Origin: Filosporella fistucella
Taxonomy: Eukaryota; Ascomycota; Leotiomycetes; Helotiales
Direction of reading: 5' to 3'
Assembly: GCA_030077755.1 (NCBI GenBank)
Contig: JAQJZZ010000010.1
Span: 5,704,001 to 5,768,000, forward strand
DNA length: 64,000 bases
The stretch's first letter is position 1. Each line of letters begins with the position of its first letter. The notes under the pieces are model-generated. The model was not told where the DNA came from. It ran no database searches and worked only from the letters and a program-made list of their open reading frames with translations. This document shows positions 48,801 through 60,000 of the stretch, in pieces. A program made the position numbers and the translations under genes.

Positions 48801-51800
48801 TGAATTACACCACTCCACTCCACTGCAACACCCGTCGATCTCGCATCTTGCAGATATCCGAATGCACAGTACAGTACCTCTCATGCAGCCGCCCTCTGCC
48901 GCTCCTCAAGGCTCGAGTGTTCGTGCAACGACGCATACACGGCTTCCCTATTCGTCTCTCGCCGACGGCGGCCATCGTCCTTTGGGAAGTTGGGCGTAAG
49001 TGCGCGGTTGTTTGAAATTGACCGCGTTTGGTTTGAGATGCAAGCTTCAATCGATGTGTTATCACGGCTCTGTCGAGCTGAGCTCTCGGTTTGGATTGCG
49101 ACAGGCGGATTGACTGGTTACCGATTTTACTGAAGCAGCTGATCGCACTGACCGACTCCTCATATCCAAATTTCTGGCCCTATTGGAGTGCAGTTATTGC
49201 GTGTTCGGACAATGTGACCTATATCCTTATGCTATATCAAAGCCTTACTTAAACTTCACGCCTGATATGTGCCATGGAACTTTGAAGTGACGTCTGCATG
49301 AGATGCTCTTTCTAGATTGTACACGTCAAAGCACTCGACTCTCGTGATTCGTATTCCAATTGCTAAATTGGAAGTAATTCCTTGAAATTGGGGAATTGAA
49401 TTCCAGGGTATTAGTCCGTCCAAATCTTGAGGATGTAAGTCTGAGCAGGGTGTTTGAACTTACTCCGACAAGGCATGGAGTCCGTGGATTAGGGCGTACA
49501 AGTGTAGTAATTGGTAGCTCGCAGCTACCTCCCAGCCAGATCCAAAATCAAAACGACTAGCTATCTAAACGTATGTTTTAAACTTCCGGGGAGGGATCTA
49601 TTATGTTGAAGCAGGGTCTTTGTATCTGGTTTCCAAAGATTGGTAATTGATTAGACATATTCCTATCATCATCTTGTTTTTCAATCACAGCTGAGCTTGG
49701 CAAAAAGCTCCTATTGCTTGTACTTGTACACTAGTATTTCAATTCTATGGAGTGAGTAAAGTCACGAAATTATCAAGATAGATTCGACTACTGCATAATC
49801 ACAGATCCAAAGCAAGAACCACTGTGTCGGAACAGATTCCATATGTGCTTTCCCTCGGGAGTCGGATCGTTGCCAAGTGCACCAACAAACTCTCCATAAG
49901 AAGGGTCCACACCATTCAAGACACCATTACAATGCACGCGAATTACACATGGCAAGCAAAATGATTACCATACTGATAAAAGGCAATTCCTTCTGCTAGT
50001 GAATGATGGTCCTTGATCTTCTTCGCTATAAGATTGTGCATTATGCAGATGTGTCGGCAAATCCTATTCCTTAAATGCACAAGGAGGAACTTTCCGTTTG
50101 TGATATCTTGCATTGGTCTTGTAATTTTGAACGATGATGTACTTCGGTACAATAGATTTGTCTGGTGAGTCCGTGTTGAAGAAAGGTTCTATTGCGCCCA
50201 GATGATCTTGTTACAATAAGGTTTTCACTATGTTGTTCAGTGAGGGATCGGTGAGACGTCCAGACTCTCTAGCTTGGAGACAATGTTAACCCCCGTTCAG
50301 TCTATCACGGCCGTTGAAAGTTGGGTTTTCACTTGACGACATAGGTAGGCTTCTACTGTACCTGTGCGCAATACATAAGAAACGACCTTGGCTGCACTTA
50401 AATCGCCAAGGGTTCTCATTATGTTTGGAGAACGTTGGCTTCAGCCATGTTGCAGATAACTAACAGCCTATTCCATGATATGCACTCGCGAAGTCGTAGG
50501 TTATAGTAACTAATAAAGACGATCGTATTGTTGAAAGATGGAGTGAGTCGCTTGTATTAGGACACGGCTCCGTCAAAGGACCGATCACAGTCGCCAAACC
50601 CTCGATGGGCCAAACTCTAAATTCCTCCGACCACACTGTCTATCAAGCTCTTGCGAGCCTAGGGTACGTGGTCTGAAGCTAGGAATGTCACCAAGGATCC
50701 TGTTGATATTCTGAGGAGGAATCTCCGTTCCTGACCTCTTGCTTTCAATTCTGCAGCTGTCCCCGGAAAAGATGATGTCAATCTGGGTAAGCTTCGCACG
50801 GACAAGCAGATCTGGGGCAAAGCAGTTCGAACTTGAAATCCACAGCCCAAGTTACAGTAGCTCGAGTAGCGGCAAGGCAAGATCCCCATCTAATCTGATC
50901 ATGTGGGATTTGGGAATTGCGTAAAGACTGGAAGACCGTTGACAACACTAGTTGTATGTCGCATTGGTGAGTATTGCCAATGTAACAAAAGACCTAGACG
51001 TATAGATTCGAAGACGATCAGAGTTCGCATAGCTTGCATTGAAATGGATGATCTAAAATGCGACAATGGGATATACTTTTGCTCAAAGTAATTTCAGGAG
51101 CTCGCACGGATGTCTAATTTGACGGGAGTTAAGGCGACCTGGAAGAGGTGGAAGAGAAACAAGCTGGGAATGTCCAACAAAGTTGGCCGACGACTATTTC
51201 TCGGCTCAGCAAGTCGACAGACCAAAATAGCTGGAGGTTTTGGATGGCTCAGGCACCAATTAAAGTCCAAGGCACCAAGAGCATATAACCTTCTCGGTTC
51301 TCTGTTCCTTGTCGCTTTGAAGCTTCATGCTTACAACTTTGCTTTTTCAACCTCTTCACAAATCGGCTCGCCAAGGCTGAAGCTGATTTTACATTGAAGC
51401 GGCACAAGTATGCCTTCACCAATTCGAGCCAGTTATGAAAGGCCAGCGTGGAGTCTCGCTCTCGCTCTCGCCCCCACACCCCCAACCCAATAATCCTCCT
51501 TTGATCCTCTGATATTCCTGCCCGTTATTTGCTTCCGCGGAGATGGGTCGATTTTCATGTTCTGGACCTAAATGGACAGTATCCATTCCGAGATATGCAC
51601 CATTTTGTATACTATCCTGCAGGTTCTCATACAAAATCTATCATTCAGTGGAAGTGAAAGTCAGGTACACGGGATACTTAACTGCTTTCGGGTCAATTGG
51701 CAAGCCTCAAAATATAAACTTCAAGGGCTAGCCACATGGTGAAAGTGCCCGTTTCTTTTAATGGTACAAAATGAGGTCGTGGGCTTGCGTTCTTGTGTAT

Positions 51801-52280
51801 CTTCATACTTTGTTCTTTTCCAGAACAGCTGTTGACAGGCATACTCAAGCTGCCGTTGCGGAGCCCCTGATTTCTATACGCCAATGGCGACGCCTTTTGA
51901 ATTCGGCAAAATGGTCTTTAAAACGTCCCCAGGGGAGGTTGCCTCTCCGTCTGGATCAGACCGAGCCAGCGCCCAATAATGTCTGTATATTTCTTTCATG
52001 CTTTCAGATAAGACCCTTGATCATCCCTTGGACTTTCTTTTCTTTTCTACATTCCGTCAAAGATAAGCCGGGGTTTAATGTATTCTTTCTGCGATACTCA
52101 CCACTGAAACCATCTGAACTGCAATTGATGCTTTATTCTCGAAAAAAGAGAAAGCTCTGATAAGGTTCATGGCCTCTTCAATTTCATCCGAGATCTTATA
52201 TAGACGATCGGACTTTGACATGTCTTGTGTATGCCAGGAACACTCTTGTTCTTACGTATTTGGTATCAACGTTGACCAAC
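45841..52280. other. gene-poor 6.4 kb region
   Basis: No gene is supported. The plus frame 48518-49015 is long but compositionally random, with a Gly/Arg-rich start from GGAGGTGGAGG repeats. Simple-sequence patches include AAGGCAAGG/GGGCATGGC words at 48076-48130 and GTTCGTTCGTTCG at 48390-48405. Repeated TAGGTAGGTA/TACCTACC words appear around 47300-47360 and 47670. The right end is the promoter of the receptor gene. Confidence 0.5.
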
Positions 52281-53451
52281 ATGGGTGTCCTTTCTGCTCC
52301 TTCGTCCCCGGCTCAGATCCATATTCTTAGTTCTGTCATTGTTGTTGTGTCTGTATTTTCTGCTATTGGGGCAGGATGGATCATCCTAAGCTTTTGCCTG
52401 TTCAAGGCTCTCAGATCATTTCGTCACCAACTGATTCTGTAAGTTACTGAAGATCGTGGTAAGAAGGCATTCGGGCTAATACCATCAGGGGTCTTGCTAT
52501 TAGTGATTTCTGGATGGCAATCAACTTTCTTTCTTCGGCAGCAAGAAATCTGGATGGTCATAATATTGGAGAGCCTGATGACAAGACATTTTGCAGTTTT
52601 AATGGTTTCATGATCCAGGTTTTCGTCGTACAGAGTAAGCTAATTTGATACTTTTAAGATGTCTTTACTGATAATATCTTAGCTGATTACTGGGTACTTA
52701 CCATTGCCCTCTGCACATACCTCATCCTGGCAAACCATAAACATCAATCAACCTGGATTCAAGAGAACAGATGGGCAGTCTGGACAGTTCCATGGATCTT
52801 GTCAATATTGTGGGCCGGCATTGGCTTAGGAGTTGTGGGATATGGAGACATTGGAGCTTGGTGCTGGTTCACCTCTGATTCCGTTCGTTTATTTGTCAAC
52901 TTCATCCCTCGTTGGTTGATCATCATCACTATTCTCGGCCTCTATCTGCGACTCTATTTCATCATTCACAAAGCACATAACCGATTCATGAGCTTCGACG
53001 AAGATGCTACTGGAAGTCTGCAGACTGGGACGAGTATGACGAGAAGTCAACCTAGACTTTCGCTCAACATATCAGGGTCATCGACTGGAGATGTAGATTG
53101 TGAACGTGAGGGCGCCAATCCACCACGCCACACGCGGATTGGAAGAGCTTCTCCAGTATTGAAGAGGGTACGTATATACCTTTCCGCGACCAAATCTATA
53201 CTGATCATGTGCTCCAGATCTCTTACCAGATGATGACTTACCCACTTATTTATATGCTCATCTGGACTATTCCAACCATCATCCGCATCTACCAAGCGAC
53301 GTCTGGAAAATCAGCTCCATTCACTATTGGTACGATCGATAAATCATGCATTGTTGTTCAGGGATTTGCCGATGCAATTGTCTACGGATTCAACGAGCAC
53401 ACCTGGAAAATGTGGAAAGGAGTCTTCAACAAGAAAGGAACCAAGAGTTAA
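52281..53451 (+). CDS. cAMP-receptor-like G-protein-coupled receptor (7TM)
   Basis: Four exons: 52281-52438, 52489-52634, 52683-53167, 53218-53451; 340 residues. Introns are short GT-AG with acceptors ATCAG, CTTAG and TCCAG; phases close. Seen: seven hydrophobic segments. TM1 is in VIVVVSVFSAIGAGWIILSF, TM2 in GLAISDFWMAINFLSSAARN, TM3 after the Cys in FCSFNGFMIQVFVVQ, and TM4 at AVWTVPWILSILWAG. An extracellular Cys in GAWCWFTSDS could pair with the TM3 Cys. A long Ser/Thr-rich third cytoplasmic loop (RFMSFDEDATGS to PVLKR) precedes TM6-7. This is the Dicty_CAR/GPR-1-like class of fungal receptors thought to sense nutrients or extracellular cues through G proteins. Ligand unknown. The start is the first ATG in frame; the frame is open upstream without ATG. 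Confidence 0.92.
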
Positions 53452-54547
53452 AGAGAATGACTGAGCAAGCACCTGCATCTTTAGTATCAGTGCTATTGTA
53501 TTATACCACGCTGTCTTTCGTGGCAGTGTGACGATCTGTAATTTTCGCATTTTGTTTGCGTACATCGGATCGAGAGGAGCGTTTGATGGATGGTCGTTTG
53601 ATTTATGGAGATACCAGCGCGTGGTCATTAAGGGCCATGCTACCGGAGGCTTATTTTGTTTGGTTTGAGTACCGTAATCAATCGTTGATACCATGGTGAG
53701 TGGGGTCGGTGGAGACTGAGAAGTACATACATACATACATACATACATACATACATACAGATATATAGATAGGCAGAGGACGTCATGGCAGAATACATGG
53801 CTTCTATATCATATTTGACAACGAATCATTCTTTTTGTAGCATATCATTTATTTACAAACCTTCACTCGCCCCAAAGAATAGTACCATTGATATCAAGAT
53901 CTTTCAACCTTAGAAAATCACGACGTTAGAGCAGCGACATCAGCAGTACCAATTCATCAAGCTCACCACCACAACAAATTCTTGAGATTTCTTTGCGATC
54001 CCTGTAACACAAACTTTTTACTCTGTGTAGAAGAGTACTGCGCTCCACTATTACAATACCTGCTCCCTGCCACCATTTCTATGATGCCAATCAGTCTCAA
54101 AACTACCTATCATCAGAAATACGTATATTTCAGTACAACTACAACCCCACCATAAGAATCCACTGTCATGCCAACTCATCTGAACTCAAACCCTCTCAGC
54201 AGAATCTCAAAATCACTCTACAGTCCAACATTTCCGTGGTCAGCAAGAGAATCTATCTCCGCATCCCCCACAACCAGATCTGTTCCAGCTCACAATCTGC
54301 TTTTTCCTTATCATTCTGCCCAGTCTCCGGAGAAAAGAGCTGCCCCTTCTACCGAAGCGAAATGGAAGCTAATTATGAGGGGACCTGCTGCATGTATGGC
54401 ACCATCCAATCCACTTTCGCAGATCTCAGCAATCATTCACAGCCTCGAGATGGGGCGCCTCGGCGAAAAGGCTGACAATTTTGTCCTTCTCCGACGACCT
54501 CCTTGAGGTCTCTGTTCTCTGATCCCGCAGAGTAGATACGCAAAGAC
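53452..54547. other. intergenic between receptor and monooxygenase genes
   Basis: Holds the 3' region of the receptor gene, a TACA microsatellite, and the promoter of the flavin monooxygenase. A plus frame of 112 codons (54168-54506) starts with ATG and ends 41 bases before the monooxygenase ATG. It may be a chance frame in the leader. Confidence 0.5.
53724..53759. repeat. (TACA)9 microsatellite
   Basis: Nine uninterrupted TACA units lie about 270 bases beyond the receptor stop codon. Confidence 0.95.
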
Positions 54548-56072
54548 ATGGTTCCCATCAAATCAGTTGCGATTATTGGCGCTGGACCGGCGGGCGCAAT
54601 CACTGTGGATGCATTGGTTCAAGAGCAGGAATTCGATACTATTCGGGTGTTTGAGCGGAGGGAAAAGGCTGGAGGATGTTGGTTTGTCCCCTCTACAGCT
54701 TGCAGTATAAATTGCAATAGCTAACATACACAGGATCGATGATCCAAAAGATCATGTACAGCAATTACCTGATCTAGAAAAGATAGCTGCCCGCACACCA
54801 GATGAGACACTTCCTATACCCCCACAACTGCCCACCATTATACCGCATAGTACCCAATACCGCTTCTCCGAGACATCGATATATCCAACGCTCGAGACAA
54901 ACATTGATGCGTTTGCCATGTCCTTCTCCCAAGAACCGTTTCCGGACGAGAGGACAGAGCTCAATATCAAGAGACACGGTGCTGATTCTCCGTTCAGACA
55001 TTGGAAAGCGGTGCAGAGGTATATCCAAGGCCTGTTGGATAGGAATGGATATCAGGAGTTTGTGGTGTATAATACAACGGTTGAGTTGGTACATAAGGAT
55101 TCCGAGACAGGAAAATGGGTTCTTACTCTCCGCCAACCGCTCGAGAACGGGAAGGAAGACAGATGGTGGACCGAGTCTTTTGATGCCGTTGTCGTTGCGC
55201 CGGGCCACTATACTGTCCCGTATATTCCTCATACGCCAGGTTTAGCAGACCTAGCAGAAGCCTTCCCCGGTATATTGGAACACAGCAAAGCGTGGCGCGA
55301 TCCCGAGAAGTACCGTGGGAAAAGGGTGATTGTGGTAGGTGCATCCATCTCTGGACCAGATATATCCTTCACTCTCGCCGACGTGACAGAAACCCCTCTT
55401 CATTGCGTGGTACGCGGTAAATACCATCCTTACTTCTTCGACTACGCATTCCAGCATCCCAATATCCTCCGCCGGCCCCCTATAAGCCACATAATCTCCA
55501 ACCGTGCCACGGACGAGCGAACAGTCTTCTTTGAAGACGGCTCGAGTCTGGAAAAAGTAGATCATATCATCTTTGGCACGGGATACTCATGGACTCTGCC
55601 GTTCTTACCAGACTTAGCAAAGACGATTAGGAATAATAGACTACCAAATCTCTATAAACATGTCTTTTGGCAGGAAGATCCAACCCTCTGTTTCGTGGGC
55701 GCCACAGCAGCAGGCTTCACTTTCAAAGTCTTTGAATGGCAGGCCGTCCTCGCAGCTCGATTTCTAGCAGGCCGTATTCAACTCCCTCCACTCACCGAAC
55801 AGCGCAAGTGGGAAGAAGACAGGATAGCCTACAAAGGCGATGGCGTCCCGTTCACAGCTCTGTATCCTGATTTCGAAGAGTACTTCGAGGAGGTTAGGAA
55901 GATGGCCGGGGACCCGAAGGAGGGGAAAGGGAGGGTGTTACCCAGGTTTGAGAAGTGGTGGAGAGAGGGGTTTGATGCTGCCCATTTGAGGAGGATTGAG
56001 ATGTGGAAGAGGGGGAATGAGGAGGCGAGAAGGAGGATTAGAGGAGAGGAGGGAGAAAACAGTTGGGCTTAG
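54548..56072 (+). CDS. flavin-containing monooxygenase
   Basis: Two exons: 54548-54681 and 54734-56072; 490 residues. The intron has donor GTTTGT and acceptor ACACAG, phase 2, restoring GGCWIDDPKD. Class B flavoprotein monooxygenase that uses NADPH and O2 to oxygenate soft nucleophiles (N or S) or ketones. Seen: the FAD-binding GAGPAG at 11-16, a FERREKAGGCW motif, the FMO signature FPGILEHSKAW near 222-232, the NADPH Rossmann motif VVGASISG at about 245-252, and IFGTGYSWTLPFLPDL. The C-terminal 40 residues are charged. There is no membrane anchor, so cytosolic. It resembles fungal thiol-specific or FMO1-like enzymes; substrate unknown. No biosynthetic neighbours are seen. Confidence 0.94.
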
Positions 56073-57079
56073 AAGTGGCAAGTAATTTGTGAGTGTGTAG
56101 AGGTAGAAGAGATCTTTCTCAAATAGACACAAATTTCTTGATTCTTGATGGTGTTATACTTATTCTCCAATATGTTGTTGCATATCTCGAACGTCGAAAG
56201 CCCTTATTGTCCTCAATTCCACTGCACGGGCAATATATCTCAAATTTATGTATCCTTTGACCTTGACCTAATCTTCTTTTAGTTCACATTTTGTTCCTTG
56301 TCACAATGTAGCTCACATCTTTATCCTTATTCCGTTCTCCTCAGACATTCCACACATATTATGTATGTAATGTCATTTGCACCTAAACCTTCAGACCTTG
56401 CTTTTATATATAACTTGCTACAAACAACCTCATAAAAATGAATGAGGTAGATGAACACCTTTCCCATCTTCAAAACTGCTTTCACAACCACCTCAAATCA
56501 ACTCACGTCACAGTTTCTCACATAACAAGATATTCAAAACCCAAGATTAATAATACGACTCATTCATTGCGCAAAATGTCATCTATCTACCACCCACGAA
56601 TAAACCTACATCTAATTCAAAAAAGGGGGTATATAAAGAAAGATAGATAGTAACCCGCTCGCAAATATCCCTTCCCACCAGTAAGCTCTGTCTCCCCTTC
56701 CTCATCTGTACCAATCTCCAATCGCCCCCGCAAGTGGAAAATGCAAAAGCCGTATCCAAACAAAAATACAACCACCAGAAGCCAAAACCAAAACCCAAAA
56801 GTGCATACAGCGTGCTATACAACAGCATTTCCTAGACCAAAGGCGGTAGGTAGAGATACCAAGTACAGTACAGAAACATTTCTCGTTTTTGTTGCTTTGT
56901 TGATTTCTTAGACGGTGGTGGGACAGATAGATTGGTTTCGTCATGCTCGTTCCGAAGTTGTGAGGTGGATGTAGGGATAATGATCGAACAGGACAGAACT
57001 CCAAATACGCACCAACACCTCGCTTCATGAAAAAAAAGTATCCCCCGTGTATGCTGAAAGGAAGGCTATATAATCAAAA
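56073..57079. other. intergenic, convergent 3' ends
   Basis: About 1 kb between the monooxygenase stop and the stop of the giant repeat protein. AT-rich; the short frames have no features. Confidence 0.6.
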
Positions 57080-60000
57080 TCATCTCCGGCCGAATAACCC
57101 GCTAAATAATCCACCCTGCGCACTCGGCGCTCGTCCTGTCTCCACGAAGCCAGAATCGCGACGACTCGACCTGCGGCCGCCGTGGTCCTGGCTTCCCTCT
57201 GAACTCTTGAGTTCCTTCTCTTTCCTGCTTTCTCTTCTTCTCCTCCTCTCATCAGGATCTTCATCTTCGTGTCGTCTGGTTCGACGCATTCTCCTCCTCT
57301 CTTTCTCATCGCCTGCACCTTCATCGGCTACGGCTTCTACCGGGGCATCTTCTGGTGGAGGAGGCGCATCGGAATGGTCTTGGACCCAGGAATCAGTGCC
57401 TGAGTGTGGCCAAGTTGATTTTTTCTTGCGAGATGAATCTTTATAGACAGGCCCATCAGCAGGGAGGAATTCTGGCTCTCTAGATTTCGAGCCATTGCGA
57501 GGATCGAAATAGCTGTCTACGATTGGGGCTGATTTTCTCCTGCTAGTCTTGGGAGTTTCGGCCGCAACACGAGAAGCACGACGTTCTTCACGTCTGCGAC
57601 GGCGCTCATCGGGATCTTCTTCTCCTGAGGGTTCCATGTGCGACCGTCTACGTCGACGAGATGGATCTTCGGTGAGAGGCTCCCCGTCTGTATGAGTAGC
57701 ATCTTTGTTTTCCCTCTCAGCTCTCCTTGCACGACGACGTTCAGTACGTTCGGCTTCCTTGGCTTCAGCAGCAGCGCGTTCTGCTTCCTCTCTAGCTTTC
57801 TGTTCACGCCGAGCAGCTCTTCTTGCTTCCTTCTCCTCGCGTTGGCGAGCCTCCAGTTCTTCCTCCTGTCTTCGACGACGTTCTCTCCGTTGCTCCTCTT
57901 TGGCGATCCGAGCATCCTCTGCAGCCTTCTCAGCAGCTTCCTTCTCAGCTCTACGAGCACGGCGAGCTGCCCGACGAGCTTCCTGGTCTTCTTCTGCTGC
58001 ACCACCTGACATGGTTACATCAGCCTCCTTGGAAGGACGTTTAATCTTGCGATCCTCGCGTCGGAGACCACGAAGACCTTCGTCGTCAGTCAATGCAGTA
58101 CTACGACGCTTGTTGTCCGGTCGAGATTTCGATCCGAGAAGTCCACCAAGCATTCCACCAATTCCAGCTTTCTTCGCACTGGAATCCGACCGTTTCAAAG
58201 TCTCTGATGGTCCACCAGCGTCCACCATGACAATATCTTCATCTTGTTTAGCCTGCTTTGAAGATCTGGTATTAGCTTCTGGATCCCTGGAAGATGGCAT
58301 CCTCGTCCGTCGATATGGCATATCATCCAATGCAGGAGGCATTGGTACAGCTGGCGGCGGACGAGCGGTTGAAAATGGATTTTGAAATACCTTCGATTTT
58401 GATTTGCGATCGCGGCTTGACTTTTCTGGGCTGGTAAGATCTTCATCTCCGCCCACCATGACAATATCTTCATCATCATCGATGCCTTTAAAAAGTGTGT
58501 TAGTTGTATGTCTCGGGAATAGCGAAGAATCAGAAGAAATCATACCACGTGATTTGCTATGTCTTTCAGACTTGCTTCGTGAGAGTTTGGTAGGAGTGAT
58601 ACCGAGCATTCGAGCTGCCTTGTCTGACATCTCTGGAGGCGGCGAAATGATACCACTTCCTTCAACAGCGACAGAGTGTCGTCTTGAACTCGTCCTCCCG
58701 CTAGTACTTGACCTTCGATCGGACTTTGACCTTGAGAGGGGCGTTGGAGTTCCAAACATACTCGTCAGACCTCGAGAGATTGGTGGCCTGTCGGTTTTAT
58801 CCGCTTTGTCGGACGATGAGTCCTTGGAAGATACCTTTTCTTCTGGCTTTTTCGAGGACTTTGATCGTCTCAAGTCGGCGTCTTTGGATTTCCTGTCATC
58901 CTTGGAAGGCGACGACTTTCTTGATTTAGATGACTTCTTCTCGTCCTTACGAGGAGTGGAAGCACCCCATGCAGCCCAGGAAGATCCATCGCGAACAACA
59001 CGAGGCCGTTCTTTCTTGGATGATTTTGGCTCGGGAGGTGGTGTCGGTGGAGCAGCTGGTTTCTCCTCTTCCTTCTCAGATTCAGATTCTGGTACGGGCT
59101 CCGGCTCAGGCACAGGTACAGCTGCCTTCTTGGATTTGCTCTTCTTTGCTGATTTCTTCTCTACAGGCATCTCCGGCTCCTCAACCTCCTCCTCCTCCAG
59201 AAAGTCAACAGGGAAGCTACCAGGAACGTCTTTAGATTTAGATAGCTTCTTTGGCGGGGCGATAACTTCCTCTACAATTTCGCGATCTTTCTTGGAGGCG
59301 GATTTGGATTGCGATTTGGTGAGGACAGACTTCTTCTTATCCTCCTTAGCTGGGGGTGGTGGCGAGGGTGGAGGTGGAGGCGGGGGTGGCGCGATGACTT
59401 CCTTGGGTGACTCAAAGGCTTTCAACCTGTCAGCAAGCTTTCCTCCGACGGGTTTCTTCGTCAGCAGCGAAGCCTTCATGGACGATGTTGATGCTCCAAC
59501 AGCTTTGCGCGATGTTCCAAATGTCGTTGTCGTGTCATTTACATTGGTGCCTTCCAGAAGGTTTGCTTTGTCAGCATCCAGACTCGTCGCAATCTCGTCT
59601 GATAGCGCCTCTTTCTTATTAGTAGCCTCTGCACCCTTGCCTTTCTTGGTTGCGCCCCAGAAACTAAAGACATCGGCCTTGTCTTCAATCTCTTTTACGG
59701 GGCTAAGGTCGATGAGTGCTTCTGGCTCCGGCTCATTGACCTTGGTCGACGATTTTCGGCCCTTGCTACCCTTGGCATCTTTTTTCGACTTTTTCGCGTC
59801 CGCCTTCTCTGCCGCCTCTTTGGCCTCCTTTTCTGCCGCCTCGCGAGCGAGTTCCTCTTCAGCCTCTTTGATGAGACGATCGTTTTCCTCTTCATCAAGT
59901 CGAATTCTCTCCTCTTCAGCGGCTTTTTTCTTGGCAAGTTCGTCGGCTTTCTTTTGCTCCTTCTTTGAGAGTTTGGGGGCTTTTGCAGCTTTAGCTTTGG

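Noticed and set aside
48518..49015. 165-codon plus-strand open frame
   Set aside because: Starts in simple GGAGGTGGAGG repeats, has random composition and no homology I can recognise.
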